Source: Acidiphilium sp.
GTDB lineage: Bacteria > Pseudomonadota > Alphaproteobacteria > Acetobacterales > Acetobacteraceae
DNA: 64,000 bases
NCBI GenBank assembly: GCA_028688905.1
Contig: JAQTXH010000006.1
Coordinates: 1-64,000, forward strand
Reading direction: 5' to 3'
The position numbers were made by a program, and so were the translations under genes. Every line of letters starts with the position of its first letter. The first letter of the stretch is position 1. Below are positions 16,794-26,463 of the stretch, one piece after another. The notes below the pieces were generated by a model that was not told where the DNA came from, searched no databases, and saw only the letters and a program-made list of their open reading frames with translations.

Positions 16794-17768
16794 ATGGCTG
16801 AAACGAGCGAAACGATCGAGGCACGGGTGTTAATTATCGGGGCGGGGCCGGCGGGCTACACCGCCGCGATTTATGCGGCGCGCGCCAATCTGGGGCCGGT
16901 GCTGGTCGCCGGATTGCAGCCCGGCGGGCAGCTGACCATCACCACCGATGTCGAGAATTATCCAGGGTTTGCCGATGTTATCCAGGGGCCGTGGCTGATG
17001 GAGCAGATGGAGGCGCAGGCCCGCCACGTCGGCACCCGAATCGATTTCGATGTTATCACCGAGGTCGATTTTTCCACCCGCCCGATGCGGGCCGCGGCCG
17101 ATTCCGGCGCGGTCTACCGGGCGGAAGCCATTGTTATCGCCACCGGGGCGCAGGCGCGCTGGCTGGGTTTGCCCTCGGAACAGACCTATCAGGGCGGCGG
17201 GGTTTCGGCCTGCGCGACCTGCGACGGGTTTTTCTATCGCGGCAAAACCGTGGCCGTGGTGGGCGGCGGCAATTCGGCGGTCGAAGAAGCGCTGTATCTG
17301 ACCCATCACGCCAGCAAGGTAACGCTGATCCACCGGCGCGGCGCGCTGCGGGCGGAAAAGATTTTGCAGGACCGGCTGTTTGCCAACCCCAAAATCGACG
17401 TGATCTGGGATCACGCGGTCGATGAAATTCTGGGCGGCGGCACCCCGCCGGTGGTGACCGGGGTGCGCCTGCGCGACACCAATACGGGAACGCTGCGCGA
17501 CCTCGCCGTCGATGGCGTGTTCATCGCGATCGGGCACGATCCGGCAACCGCATTGTTTCGCGGCAAAATCGAGATGGATCGCGAGGGCTATATTACCACC
17601 GTGCCGGGCAGCACCCGCACCTCGGTACCCGGCGTGTTCGCCGCCGGCGATGTTCAGGACCGGATTTATCGCCAGGCCGTGACCGCCGCCGGATCGGGCT
17701 GCATGGCCGCGCTGGAAGCCGAAAAATTCCTCGCCGAACACCCGCGAATCGAACAGCGTGCGGCGTGA
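16794..17768 (+). CDS. trxB: thioredoxin reductase
   Basis: TrxB transfers electrons from NADPH through FAD and a redox disulfide to thioredoxin. The 324-residue protein has the FAD-binding GAGPAGYTAAIYAARA, the redox-active CATCDGFFYRGK, the NADPH-binding VVGGGNSAVEEAL and HRRGALRAEK, and the second FAD motif GVFAAGDVQDRIYRQAVTAAGSG. Length matches low-molecular-weight bacterial enzymes. The start is the ATG at 16794; a GTG nine bases upstream is an alternative. A 57-bp repeat follows its stop. Confidence 0.96.
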   Translation: MAETSETIEARVLIIGAGPAGYTAAIYAARANLGPVLVAGLQPGGQLTITTDVENYPGFADVIQGPWLMEQMEAQARHVGTRIDFDVITEVDFSTRPMRAAADSGAVYRAEAIVIATGAQARWLGLPSEQTYQGGGVSACATCDGFFYRGKTVAVVGGGNSAVEEALYLTHHASKVTLIHRRGALRAEKILQDRLFANPKIDVIWDHAVDEILGGGTPPVVTGVRLRDTNTGTLRDLAVDGVFIAIGHDPATALFRGKIEMDREGYITTVPGSTRTSVPGVFAAGDVQDRIYRQAVTAAGSGCMAALEAEKFLAEHPRIEQRAA

Positions 17769-17783
17769 ACGTCAAGAACCTTA

Positions 17784-17840
17784 GAGCAGTATTGCTTGAG
17801 GTTGACGCCCCTGCGACAACCGAATGCGATGAAATTGCTC
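17784..17840 (+). repeat. 57-bp dispersed repeat, copy 1
   Basis: This starts 16 bp after the trxB stop. It begins GAGCAGT and ends ATTGCTC, and matches 21482-21538 at 53 of 57 positions. No coding potential is evident; it behaves like an intergenic palindromic repeat or shared terminator element. Confidence 0.85.
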
Positions 17841-17934
17841 GCAAAAATAGAGAGGGGGCCTGTTCATCCTTGAAACGATCAGGTTCTATAACACGACCAC
17901 GGCGCATCGCGACGCCGCGAAAGGGAAGCTGAAC

Positions 17935-18837
17935 GTGACAGGCAATCACATGGATTGGGACAAATTACGCGTATTTCACGCCGTGGCGGAGGCGGGCAGC
18001 TTTACCCATGCGGGTGATACGCTGAACCTGTCGCAATCGGCGGTATCGCGCCAGATTTCGGCACTGGAGGAGGCATTGTCGGTGCCGCTGTTCCATCGCC
18101 ACGCGCGCGGACTGATTTTGACCGAGCAGGGCGAGCAACTCAACCGCACGGTGCGCGAGGTGTTCGCCAAGCTGGCGATGACCGAGGCGCTGCTGGCCGA
18201 AAGCAAGGATCGCCCGGCGGGACGGCTGAAAGTCACCACCACCCATAGTTTCGGGGTGGCGTGGCTGGCACCACGGCTCAAGGGCTTCCTCAATCAGTAT
18301 CCCGATGTCAGCATGACCCTGCTGCTCGACGATGTCGATCTCGACCTCGCGATGCGGGAAGCCGACGTCGCGATCCGGATGCATCCGCCGCGCCAGCCCG
18401 ATCTGGTGCAGCGCTCGCTGGGGGAAATCCGCTGGCAGATTTTTGCGTCGGAAGACTATTTGAAGGGGGCCGGAGCCAAGCCGGAGCGCGCGGAAGACCT
18501 CGATCAACACCGGTTGATCTTGTTCGGCGACCGCAAACCGCCGGTTTCCGATGTGAACTGGCTGGCCGGGCTGGGCCGGGCGGAAGGCGCGCCGCCGCGC
18601 AGCGGGGCGCTGGAAGTAAACTCCCTGCAAGCCATGCTGATCGCGGTGCGCAGCGGGTTGGGCATTGGCGCGATACCGGAATACCTGGCCGAGGACACCA
18701 CCGGAATGGTGCGGCTGCTCCCGGACGCGAAAACGCCGAAAATCGACATGTTTTTCGTCTATCCCGAGGAATTGCGCAATTCCAAGCGGGTCGGAGTGTT
18801 CCGCGATTTCCTGGTGAGCGAGATCGGCCGGCGGTAG
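17935..18837 (+). CDS. LysR family transcriptional regulator
   Basis: A 300-residue LysR protein: N-terminal helix-turn-helix (LRVFHAVAEAGSFTHAGDTLNLSQSAVSRQISALE), linker helix, then a periplasmic-binding-protein-like effector domain (LKVTTTHSFGVAWLAPRLKGF ... GLGIGAIPEYLAED). The GTG at 17935 has GGGAAG upstream; an ATG five codons later is possible. It lies downstream of trxB in the same direction and convergent with the phosphoketolase gene. Its targets and inducer cannot be assigned. Confidence 0.88.
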   Translation: MTGNHMDWDKLRVFHAVAEAGSFTHAGDTLNLSQSAVSRQISALEEALSVPLFHRHARGLILTEQGEQLNRTVREVFAKLAMTEALLAESKDRPAGRLKVTTTHSFGVAWLAPRLKGFLNQYPDVSMTLLLDDVDLDLAMREADVAIRMHPPRQPDLVQRSLGEIRWQIFASEDYLKGAGAKPERAEDLDQHRLILFGDRKPPVSDVNWLAGLGRAEGAPPRSGALEVNSLQAMLIAVRSGLGIGAIPEYLAEDTTGMVRLLPDAKTPKIDMFFVYPEELRNSKRVGVFRDFLVSEIGRR

Positions 18838-18856
18838 GGCGGTTGGGCGGTTGGGA

Positions 18857-21247
18857 CTACCCCCACCGCCAGTCGCGGACCTCCGGCATGTCTTCGCCGT
18901 GGGCACCGATATAGAGCCGGTGGCGTTCCATGGTTGACCAGTAGCGGGCGGTCGCGGCTTCGACCCGATCGTGCAGGCGGGGGACGCGGGAGATCGCATC
19001 GAGCGCGAGTTGGTAGCGGTCGAGGTTGTTCAGCACCACCATGTCGAACGGGGTGGTGGTGGTGCCTTCCTCTTTGTAGCCGCGCACGTGGATGTTGTCG
19101 TGATTGTGCCGCCGGTAGGTGAGGGTGTGGATGATCGCGGGGTAGCCGTGGAACGCGAAAATCACCGGCCGGTCGGTGGTGAACAAATCGTCGAAATCGC
19201 GGTCATCCAACCCGTGCGGATGCTCCGATTGCGGTTGCAGCACCATCAGATCGACCACGTTGACCACCCGGATGCGGATATCCGGCACGTAGTCGCGAAG
19301 CAGGCGTACCGCCGCGAGGGTTTCCAGCGTGGGAACATCGCCGGCGCAGGCCATCACCACATCGGGATCGCCAGCGTCGTTGCTCGCCCAGTCCCACACG
19401 CCGATGCCGGTCATGCAGTGACAGATCGCCTGATCCATGGTCAGCCACTGGAATTCCGGTTGTTTGCCGGCGACGATCAGGTTGATGTAGTTGCGGCTGC
19501 GCAGGCAGTGATCGGCGACCGAAAGCAGGCAATTGGCGTCGGGCGGCAGGTAAATCCGGACGACTTCGGCCTTTTTGCTGGCGACATGGTCGATGAAGCC
19601 GGGGTCCTGGTGGGAAAACCCGTTGTGATCCTGCCGCCAGACATGCGAGGTCAGCAAGTAGTTCAGCGAGGCGATGGGTTTGCGCCAGGCGAGGGCGCGG
19701 CTCACCTTCAGCCATTTGGCGTGCTGGTTGAACATGGAATCGACGATGTGGATGAACGCCTCGTAGCAGGAAAACAGCCCGTGGCGGCCGGTCAGCAGGT
19801 AGCCTTCGAGCCAGCCTTCGCACAGGTGCTCGCTCAAAATTTCCATCACCCGGCCGCCGGCGGCAAGATCGGTGTCGGTGTCGGTCGTGGCGGCCATCCA
19901 TTCCTTGCCGGAGACCTGATAGACCGCTTCCAGCCGGTTCGAGGCGGTTTCGTCGGGACCGAACAGGCGGAAATTCGCCGCCGCGAGATTGAGTTGCATC
20001 ACATCGCGCAGAAATCCGCCCAGCACGGCGGTGGCCTGGGCGGTGACGCTGCCGGGGGCGGGTACCGCGACGGCGTAGTCGCGAAAATGCGGCATTTCGA
20101 GCGGTTTGAGCACGTCGCCGCCGTTGGCGTGCGGATTGAAGCCCATCCGCCGATGGCCGGTGGGGGCCAGGGCGGCGTATTCGTCGCGAAAGGTGCCCTC
20201 GGCATCGAATAATTCGGCGGGGCGGTAGCTGCGCATCCAGTCTTCGAGTTGGCGGAGATGTTCGGGGTTGTCGAAATCGGCGATCGGCACCTGATGGGCG
20301 CGCCAGGTGCCTTCGACCGGTTTGCCATCGACGAATTTCGGGCCGGTCCAGCCTTTCGGGCTGCGCAGCACGATCATCGGCCAGCGGGGGCGACCGGGTT
20401 GGGTGGTTTTGGCACCGGAGCGGGCGGCGACCTGGATCGCGCGGATTTTTGCAAGCACAGTATCGAGGGTCGTGGCCATGAGCCGATGCATCAGGTCCGG
20501 ATCGTGGCCCTCGACGAAATGCGGCTCGTAGCCGTAGCCTTGCAGCAGCGACGTCAGTTCCTCGGGGCCGATCCGGGCCAGCACGGTGGGATTGGCGATT
20601 TTGAAGCCGTTCAGGTGCAGAATCGGTAGCACCGCGCCGTCGCGCGCCGGGTTGAGGAATTTGTTGGAATGCCAGCTGGTCGCCAGCGCGCCGGTTTCCG
20701 CCTCGCCGTCGCCGATCACGCAGGAGACGATCAGATCGGGGTTGTCGAACGCGGCACCATAGGCGTGGGCGAGCGAATAGCCGAGTTCGCCGCCTTCGTG
20801 GATCGAGCCGGGCGTGCCGGGCGAGACGTGGCTGGGGATGCCGTGGGGCCAGGAAAATTGCCGGAACAGCCGGCGGATGCCGCTGCGGTTCTGCTCGATA
20901 TCGGGGTAGCGCTCGGTGTAGGAGCCTTCGAGATAGGTCTGCGCCACCACTCCCGGCCCGCCGTGGCCGGGGCCGGCGACAAAGATCATGCTCAGATCGT
21001 GCTGGGTGATCAACCGGTTCAGATGGACATAGATGAAATTCAGCCCCGGCGTGGTGCCCCAATGGCCGAGCAGGCGCGGCTTGAGGTGGTCACGGGTCAG
21101 GGGCGCTTCGAGCAGCGGATTGTCCTTGAGGTAAATTTGTCCCACCGACAGGTAATTCGCCGCCCGCCAGTAGGCGTGCATTTTTTCCAGCAGATCGGGC
21201 GATAGCGGTTCGCCTTTCCCGACAGAATTCACTGAACGATCAAGCAT
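18857..21247 (-). CDS. xfp: phosphoketolase
   Basis: Thiamine-diphosphate enzyme that splits xylulose 5-phosphate and/or fructose 6-phosphate with phosphate to acetyl phosphate plus an aldose phosphate, a bypass of glycolysis giving acetyl units. The 796-residue length is standard. Diagnostic blocks are [19 protein letters not shown], the ThDP-binding [34 protein letters not shown], and [21 protein letters not shown] near 560. The ATG at 21247 ([12 protein letters not shown]) has GGGAGC upstream; the open frame to 21322 lacks a site. It is monocistronic behind an AT-rich promoter region. Confidence 0.96.
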   Translation of the reverse strand: MLDRSVNSVGKGEPLSPDLLEKMHAYWRAANYLSVGQIYLKDNPLLEAPLTRDHLKPRLLGHWGTTPGLNFIYVHLNRLITQHDLSMIFVAGPGHGGPGVVAQTYLEGSYTERYPDIEQNRSGIRRLFRQFSWPHGIPSHVSPGTPGSIHEGGELGYSLAHAYGAAFDNPDLIVSCVIGDGEAETGALATSWHSNKFLNPARDGAVLPILHLNGFKIANPTVLARIGPEELTSLLQGYGYEPHFVEGHDPDLMHRLMATTLDTVLAKIRAIQVAARSGAKTTQPGRPRWPMIVLRSPKGWTGPKFVDGKPVEGTWRAHQVPIADFDNPEHLRQLEDWMRSYRPAELFDAEGTFRDEYAALAPTGHRRMGFNPHANGGDVLKPLEMPHFRDYAVAVPAPGSVTAQATAVLGGFLRDVMQLNLAAANFRLFGPDETASNRLEAVYQVSGKEWMAATTDTDTDLAAGGRVMEILSEHLCEGWLEGYLLTGRHGLFSCYEAFIHIVDSMFNQHAKWLKVSRALAWRKPIASLNYLLTSHVWRQDHNGFSHQDPGFIDHVASKKAEVVRIYLPPDANCLLSVADHCLRSRNYINLIVAGKQPEFQWLTMDQAICHCMTGIGVWDWASNDAGDPDVVMACAGDVPTLETLAAVRLLRDYVPDIRIRVVNVVDLMVLQPQSEHPHGLDDRDFDDLFTTDRPVIFAFHGYPAIIHTLTYRRHNHDNIHVRGYKEEGTTTTPFDMVVLNNLDRYQLALDAISRVPRLHDRVEAATARYWSTMERHRLYIGAHGEDMPEVRDWRWG

Positions 21248-21481
21248 ATTTTGCTCCCACCCGGTCGTATGACGCCGATTGCGGGGTTCCGATCGGCGCA
21301 TCCGACCATAAACGCAAAGCACATGCTTCGATAGACTCGGTGATTACAGACACCCGATATTGTAATCGATCAGTAAAATTGAGCCACAGATTGTGGTATA
21401 GGCCGATAAAATCGGTTCATGACTTATTTTTCATGACCACACAAATTTGTTACTTCACGATTTTCGAGGGCTGGACCGTCA
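21248..21481. promoter_or_regulatory. AT-rich upstream region of the phosphoketolase gene
   Basis: An AT-rich stretch with two TTCATGAC words 14 bp apart (around 21416-21438) and ATTGTAATCGATC-type dyads near 21360. It probably contains the xfp promoter and operators, but no single -35/-10 pair is convincing. No gene is seen in it. Confidence 0.4.
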
Positions 21482-21538
21482 GAGCAATATTGCTTGAGGT
21501 TGACGCCCCTGCGGCAACCGAAGGCGCTGAAATTGCTC
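21482..21538 (+). repeat. 57-bp dispersed repeat, copy 2
   Basis: This matches 17784-17840 at 53 of 57 positions and ends 5 bp from the wecG-like stop codon. The ends GAGCAAT and ATTGCTC are perfectly inverted, and the first 13 bases contain the 12-bp palindrome AGCAATATTGCT. As in copy 1, it lies just past the 3' end of a gene. Confidence 0.85.
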
Positions 21539-21543
21539 CAGGG

Positions 21544-22296
21544 TCATGGGGGATACCCGCGCAGATCGGCGGCGAGGGCCGCAATGAAGCGGAATGCCCC
21601 CAGGCCGTAGCGCGCGCCGAGGCGGCGGGGTTCCTGCAACAGCCGCCACAACCATTCGGCGTGCAGGGCGCGGAGTGCCGGCGGGGCGCGGCGAACCAGG
21701 CCGAGCGCCATTTTTACCCCCTGGCCGACGCACAACGCCCAGCAGTCCGGCAGGGCCGGGTTGTAGCGGTCGACGAAAATCTCGCTCTGCGGCGCACCGA
21801 CCGCCATGACCAGAATCGTGGGCCGGTGGCGGACGATGGCGGCGGCCAGGGAGGTGCAGGCGGGGGGTTTATCGATGAAACCCTGCGGCGGCACCGCCAC
21901 GGCGACATTGGCGGCGATGCCCTGTGACGTCGCCCAGAGTTCCACCGCCTGGGCGGTTTCCGCCCGATCGACCACGAACATCAGGCGGCACTCCGGATGC
22001 AGGTGGGCCTGCGCCATCACCCGGGCGATCAGGCCCGCGCCGGTGACCCGGTGGGCGGCGTGGTGGCGCAGGCGGGCGTAGTAGTGGACCGGAAACCCAT
22101 CGCACAGAATCATGGTTGCGTTGTCGTAGGCGGCGCGAAGGGCCGGATGGCGTTGCAATTGCACGATGTGATCGAGATTGGGGGTGACAACCAGGCTGGG
22201 GCCGACCCCGACCGCCGCGGGCGCTGCGATGCGCGCCGCTGCCTGTGCCTCGTTCAGCGCGCTCGGCACGAAACCGAAAATTGGTTGCCGGGTCAC
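21544..22296 (-). CDS. WecG/TagA/CpsF family glycosyltransferase
   Basis: A 250-residue GT26-type enzyme that would transfer a sugar (ManNAc, ManNAcA or glucose in known members) to a polyprenyl-linked acceptor during surface polysaccharide synthesis. Visible motifs: VTPNLDHIVQLQ near residue 38 (the T/N-x-N-x-D site), ATMILCDGFPVHYYAR, and MAVGAPQSEIFVDRY near 165 (the GxPxQE block). The GTG start at 22296 falls in a duplicated 17-bp sequence. Donor and acceptor are unknown; the WecA-type gene at 27830 may act in the same pathway. Confidence 0.85.
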   Translation of the reverse strand: MTRQPIFGFVPSALNEAQAAARIAAPAAVGVGPSLVVTPNLDHIVQLQRHPALRAAYDNATMILCDGFPVHYYARLRHHAAHRVTGAGLIARVMAQAHLHPECRLMFVVDRAETAQAVELWATSQGIAANVAVAVPPQGFIDKPPACTSLAAAIVRHRPTILVMAVGAPQSEIFVDRYNPALPDCWALCVGQGVKMALGLVRRAPPALRALHAEWLWRLLQEPRRLGARYGLGAFRFIAALAADLRGYPP

Positions 22297-22325
22297 GCGG
22301 TGCTCTGGGTCACGCGGTGCTCTGG
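22292..22325. repeat. 17-bp tandem duplication at the wecG-like start
   Basis: GTCACGCGGTGCTCTGG occurs twice in direct succession (22292-22308, 22309-22325). The first copy contains the GTG start codon on the minus strand; the second places another GTG out of frame upstream. Confidence 0.85.
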
Positions 22326-22368
22326 GAGCGGTAAACCCGGTCGAAACGGTGAAGCGGCGGCGGGGCGA

Positions 22369-23064
22369 TCATGCGCGAGGATCGGGGCGGGGCAACGGGC
22401 GCATGTTGGCGAGCGATACCGTAGCGGCCGCCACCCCGACACCGAGGAAAAATCCGGCGATCGTATCTGAGACGAAATGGAAATCAGCCGCGATCAGGCC
22501 GCACACGACGATCAGGACCAGCGATCCCCAGAACGCGCGGTAACGCGGCACCAGCATCCAGAGCACCGCCATCGGCGCGGTGATGGCGGTGGTGTGACCG
22601 GACGGGAACGAGGCGTAGCTGCTACCGCCGTGGAACGGGTAGAACCCGAACACGTGATCGTCGATGAAGGACGGATGGTTGTGGATGCCGGGAAACGGAT
22701 GGGATTCCGGCCAGACCCGCCCGAAATCGAACTTCAACTGGTTTTTCACCATAATGGCGATCAGCGTCGCCACCGCCAGAATAAGGATGAGCCGCGCCAT
22801 GGCGCTGAGCGGGATGCCGGACCAGCGGGCGAGCGCGAGGGCGATGAGGCTGAGGGTTGCCAGCGGCGCAGGCAGGTTGGCGATACTGGCCATCGCCATG
22901 AAGGGGAGACGGTCGTGGACGTGCTGCGCCATGAACCGCGCAACCGGGCGATCGATATAGGCGATCGAAACCAAAATGAGGCTGGCCGCCAGGCTGGCCG
23001 CGAGACAAACCCGGCGCAGGGTCCGCGTGACATGAAGGCTGACACCACGGACCTGATCCGACAC
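22369..23064 (-). CDS. PAP2 superfamily membrane phosphatase
   Basis: About 231 residues with five to six membrane spans. The catalytic signature is split as usual: KNQLKFDFGRVWPE (KxxxxxxRP-like), SSYASFPSGHTT (PSGH) and ADFHFVSDTIAGFFLG (SRxxxxxHxxxD-like, with the first residues varied). Substrates are likely undecaprenyl pyrophosphate or phosphatidyl-phosphates. I favour the GTG at 23064, which has GGAG nine bases upstream; the open frame extends to 23133. It lies upstream of the WecG-type gene in the same direction. Confidence 0.82.
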   Translation of the reverse strand: MSDQVRGVSLHVTRTLRRVCLAASLAASLILVSIAYIDRPVARFMAQHVHDRLPFMAMASIANLPAPLATLSLIALALARWSGIPLSAMARLILILAVATLIAIMVKNQLKFDFGRVWPESHPFPGIHNHPSFIDDHVFGFYPFHGGSSYASFPSGHTTAITAPMAVLWMLVPRYRAFWGSLVLIVVCGLIAADFHFVSDTIAGFFLGVGVAAATVSLANMRPLPRPDPRA

Positions 23065-23199
23065 TGAAATCCACTCCGGGCGTAAAAAATGTTGCGAAGG
23101 CCCGATCATAAATGAGCGTTTGAACCAAAGCAAAAATCGGCGGCGAGGTGAAGGCCCATGGCGCGCGGTGCCACCACGGTATGCGGTGCCGCGCTGCGG

Positions 23200-23520
23200 T
23201 CAAAGTTTGGGGCCGAAATTCGCGAAGACCGTGCGGTTCTTGTTGTCTTCCATCAGCATGCGGAACCCTTGCAGCGTGGTGAATCCCAGGCCGCGCGGCA
23301 GGCCGGTTTCCGGGTCGGGCGCGATCGCGCCATAGGCCGCGCCGGAGAGTTTTTCCCATTTGCCGGCGGGCTTTTTTGCCTCGATGTTTACCACTGTCGC
23401 CTTGCAGACCATGCGGACGACGGCTTCCTTCGGGGCGGACGGTTTGGTCAGGCTGGGGTGGCCGCCGATGATCTGCCAGCCATTGGCCAGCGCCCAGGTG
23501 GTGAGGTCTTCGCGTGTCAT
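23200..23520 (-). CDS. hypothetical protein, 106 residues
   Basis: I do not recognise a family. The gene has a strong ribosome site (GGAGGAAGACC before the ATG) and high-GC third positions, so it is likely real. The product is soluble, mixed alpha/beta, starting MTREDLTTWALANGWQIIGG and containing many Lys residues and MVCKATVVNIEAKKPAGKWEKL in the middle. It sits between the PAP2 gene and the YhiN-type flavoprotein, both on the same strand. Confidence 0.7.
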   Translation of the reverse strand: MTREDLTTWALANGWQIIGGHPSLTKPSAPKEAVVRMVCKATVVNIEAKKPAGKWEKLSGAAYGAIAPDPETGLPRGLGFTTLQGFRMLMEDNKNRTVFANFGPKL

Positions 23521-23537
23521 GATGGTCTTCCTCCGGT

Positions 23538-24710
23538 TCAGGCCACGCTACCGGCGCACCAGCCACTTGCCCAGGCCCATTGAAAATTATAGCCGCCAAG
23601 CCAGCCGGTGACATCGACCGCTTCGCCGATCACGTAGAGACCCGGCACATTGCGGGCTTGCATGGTTTGCGACGACAGATCGGCGGTGTCGATGCCGCCA
23701 CGGGTGACCTCGGCCTTGGCGTAGCCTTCGGTGCCGGCGGGGGTGATCTGCCAGGATTTTAATCCTGATATCAAGGTGGCGAGCGATTGATCCGTCAGGG
23801 TGCCGATCGGGTGGGGTGCCAGGGTTTCGGGCAGGAAGGCATCGGCCATGCGGCTTGGCATCAGTTCGGCCATGATGGTGCGGAGTGCGGCTTTGGGGCG
23901 GGTGCGTTTGCGGGCGGCGAGGGTGGCTGCGGATTCATCGGGCAGCAAATCGAGTGTTATAGGATTTTTATCCTTCCAGACCGACGAGATTTGCAGGATC
24001 GCCGGGCCGGACAGGCCGCGATGGGTGAACAGCATGGCCTCACGGAATTGTGTTGCGCCGCAGCGCGCGAGAATCGGTTGCGAGACACCCGCGAGAGTCT
24101 GGGTGCGGGCGAGGTCGGCGGGTGCCAGGGTGAACGGGACCAGGGCAGGACGGATATCGGTCAGGCGCAGGCCGAATTGGGTGGCGATGTCGTAGGCGAG
24201 GCCAGTGGCCCCCATTTTGGGGATCGACAGGCCGCCGGTGGCCAGGATCAGCGCGTCGGCGGCGAGCGGGCCGGTGTCGGTTTCGATCCGGAAGCGATGG
24301 GCGCGGGAGACGCCGGTGATCCGGCGGTTCAGGCCGATGGTCACGTGGGCGGCGTCACATTCGGTGAGCAGCATGGTCACGATCGCGCGAGCCGAACCGT
24401 CGCAAAACAACTGGCCGAGGGTTTTTTCGTGCCAGGCGATGCGGTGTTTTTCGACCAGGGCCATGAAGTCGCGCGGGGTGTAGCGGGCGAGGGCGGATGT
24501 GCAGAAATGCCGGTTGGCCGAGATAAATCGCCCGGGATCGGTGTGGAGATTGGTGAAATTGCAGCGCCCGCCGCCGGAGATCAGGATTTTTTTGCCCGCC
24601 TCGTCGGCGTGGTCGAGCACCAGCACCCGCCGGCCCCGCTGGCCGGCGGCGATGGCGGCCATCAGCCCGGCGGCACCGGCACCCAGAATGACCACGTCAT
24701 AGTGTTGCAT
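23538..24710 (-). CDS. NAD(P)/FAD-dependent oxidoreductase, HI0933/YhiN family
   Basis: A 390-residue flavoprotein of unknown substrate. The N terminus has the dinucleotide-binding VVILGAGAAGLMAAIAAGQRGRRVLVLDHADEAGKKILISGGGRCNFTN, the family hallmark. Other blocks are ILATGGLSIPKMGATG, LFTHRGLSGPAILQIS, EVTRGGIDTADLSSQTMQ and the C-terminal GLYVIGEAVDVTGWLGGYNFQWAWASG. The ATG at 24710 is chosen because the fold starts there; the frame opens at 24734. Confidence 0.9.
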   Translation of the reverse strand: MQHYDVVILGAGAAGLMAAIAAGQRGRRVLVLDHADEAGKKILISGGGRCNFTNLHTDPGRFISANRHFCTSALARYTPRDFMALVEKHRIAWHEKTLGQLFCDGSARAIVTMLLTECDAAHVTIGLNRRITGVSRAHRFRIETDTGPLAADALILATGGLSIPKMGATGLAYDIATQFGLRLTDIRPALVPFTLAPADLARTQTLAGVSQPILARCGATQFREAMLFTHRGLSGPAILQISSVWKDKNPITLDLLPDESAATLAARKRTRPKAALRTIMAELMPSRMADAFLPETLAPHPIGTLTDQSLATLISGLKSWQITPAGTEGYAKAEVTRGGIDTADLSSQTMQARNVPGLYVIGEAVDVTGWLGGYNFQWAWASGWCAGSVA

Positions 24711-24741
24711 CCGTACTCCTGTTGCAGCCGGCACGGCTTAC

Positions 24742-25152
24742 ATGCGGGGGATGTACAATGTGATGCTTGCTGAAGCGATTCTGGCGGCGCACCTGGGGAT
24801 CATTGCGTTCAATGTGGCGGGGCTGGTGGTGATCCCGCTGGGGGCTGTGCTGGGGTGGCGGATTGTGCGGGTGGCGTGGCTGCGGCTGCTGCATCTGGCG
24901 CTGCTCGCGGTCGTCGCCGGGCAGGCGCTGGCCGGGCAGGCGTGTATTCTGACGATCTGGCAAAGCGAACTGGCCAGCCGCGGTACCGCACCCTCGCCGC
25001 TGATCATGCATTTTGTCGACCAGCTGATCTACTGGGATTTTCCGTTTTGGGTATTTACTGCTATGTATGTAGGTGTTTTTTTATACGTGGTTGCCCTGTC
25101 GGTACTGGTACCGTTTTGGGGACGTTACGGGGCAAACCCGCTGCAAACTTAA
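24742..25152 (+). CDS. DUF2784 family membrane protein
   Basis: A 136-residue integral membrane protein with three to four hydrophobic spans. The pattern AHLGIIAFNVAGLVVIPLGAVLGWRIVRVAWLRLLHL followed by CILTIWQSELASRG matches DUF2784, whose role is unknown. ATG codons at 24742, 24751 and 24763 are all in frame; the last has GGGGGA upstream. It is divergent from the YhiN-type gene and 40 bp ahead of a LysR gene. Confidence 0.75.
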   Translation: MRGMYNVMLAEAILAAHLGIIAFNVAGLVVIPLGAVLGWRIVRVAWLRLLHLALLAVVAGQALAGQACILTIWQSELASRGTAPSPLIMHFVDQLIYWDFPFWVFTAMYVGVFLYVVALSVLVPFWGRYGANPLQT

Positions 25153-25191
25153 TTTGTGTATTATGACATTTAGCTCTAACTTGAATTTGTT

Positions 25192-26175
25192 ATGAATATT
25201 ACTCTTCGCCAATTGCGCGCGATCGCAGCTGTAAACAGGCATGGTTCGGTCACCAGGGCGGCGGGAGAGTTGAACGTATCACCCCCGGCGGTGACCTTGC
25301 AGGTCAAGGCGCTGGAAGATCAACTCGGCATCGTGCTGGTCGAACGCTCGGCGGGGGGAATGGTTTTGACCCAGGGTGGCCGGGTGATTGCCGACGCCGC
25401 GGCGCGGATCGAGGCGGTGCTGCGGGAATCGGCGGCGACGCTGGCGGCGATGGCCGGAGCGGAGCGGGGCGAGGTGCGGGTTGGGATTATCAGCACGGCG
25501 AAATACTACGCCCCGCGCGCGCTGGCGGCGTTCGCGCAGGCGCATCCGGGAATCGATCTGCGGCTCATCATCGGCAATCGCGACGATATCATCGATGGTC
25601 TGGCGCACCACATGGTCGATCTTGCCATCATGGGGCGGCCGCCGACCGATATGAAGGTGATTGCCGACGAGATCGGCGAGCATCCGCACGTGGTGGTGGC
25701 ACCTCCGGGGCACCGGCTGGCGGGGATGCGGCGGATCGCCCCTGAGGAACTGAACCACGAAGTGTTGCTGGTGCGCGAGGCCGGCAGCGGCACCCGGCGG
25801 CTGATGGAACAATATTGCAAAGAGACGGGTATTGCGCCGCGCATCGGCATGGAGATCGGCAGCAACGAGACCATCAAGCAATCGGTGATGGCCGGCCTCG
25901 GGATTTCATTCATTTCAGCCCATACGATCGACGCTGAAGTGATGGACGGCCGGTTGGTGCTGCTTGACATCATTGGGCTGCCGATTTTGCGACGGTGGTT
26001 CGCGGTGCATTTGAACGAGCGGGCGATGATGCCGGCCTCGGCGGCGTTGCTCAAGTTTTTGCACGAGCAAGGAGCACGGTTTCTGCCGCACGCGGCGGTG
26101 GACCTGTTGCGTGCCGTCAATGCAACACCCCCCGTACAGCCCTTACAACCATTGAAGCGGACCGTGCGCTCATAA
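25192..26175 (+). CDS. LysR family regulator, CbbR-like
   Basis: A 327-residue LysR protein resembling CbbR: DNA-binding domain LRQLRAIAAVNRHGSVTRAAGELNVSPPAVTLQVKALEDQLG, and an effector domain with VGIISTAKYYAPRALAAFAQAHPGIDLRLIIGNRDDIIDGL and LVREAGSGTRRLMEQY. CbbR proteins normally activate Calvin-cycle genes, but no cbb gene is adjacent here, so the target is elsewhere or different. The ATG at 25192 follows a short AT-rich leader. Confidence 0.85.
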   Translation: MNITLRQLRAIAAVNRHGSVTRAAGELNVSPPAVTLQVKALEDQLGIVLVERSAGGMVLTQGGRVIADAAARIEAVLRESAATLAAMAGAERGEVRVGIISTAKYYAPRALAAFAQAHPGIDLRLIIGNRDDIIDGLAHHMVDLAIMGRPPTDMKVIADEIGEHPHVVVAPPGHRLAGMRRIAPEELNHEVLLVREAGSGTRRLMEQYCKETGIAPRIGMEIGSNETIKQSVMAGLGISFISAHTIDAEVMDGRLVLLDIIGLPILRRWFAVHLNERAMMPASAALLKFLHEQGARFLPHAAVDLLRAVNATPPVQPLQPLKRTVRS

Positions 26176-26463
26176 AAGCCGTGCGCAGACAAACTGAATC
26201 TCAAAACGACAGACGCGTGGCCGGCAGATGACGAATTATACATTCGATTGCGATCCACAACAATAAATCGCGCCAGCCAACGCTAAATTTTTGAAGGCCG
26301 TACACTATATCTATGAAGTTGATGGACGCGACGAAAACGCCGGTCCGCAATACGGCAGCAATAAGGCGAGGGTGCCCAATCTTTGCCGCATCGAGCCTCA
26401 ACGTTGCTCCGTGGTTGGAAACACAGTTTTGTTGGTCGATCCACTCACAGGAGTTTTACAGCG
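26176..26463. other. intergenic region upstream of the GT4 glycosyltransferase
   Basis: 288 bp, AT-richer than the surroundings, likely holding the promoter for the gene at 26464. A possible 66-codon frame on the minus strand (26201-26401) has no ribosome site or recognisable product, so I do not call it. Confidence 0.4.

Noticed and set aside
25192-26175. Calvin-cycle locus suggested by a CbbR-like regulator
   Set aside because: No RuBisCO or other cbb gene is nearby, so only the regulator family is claimed.
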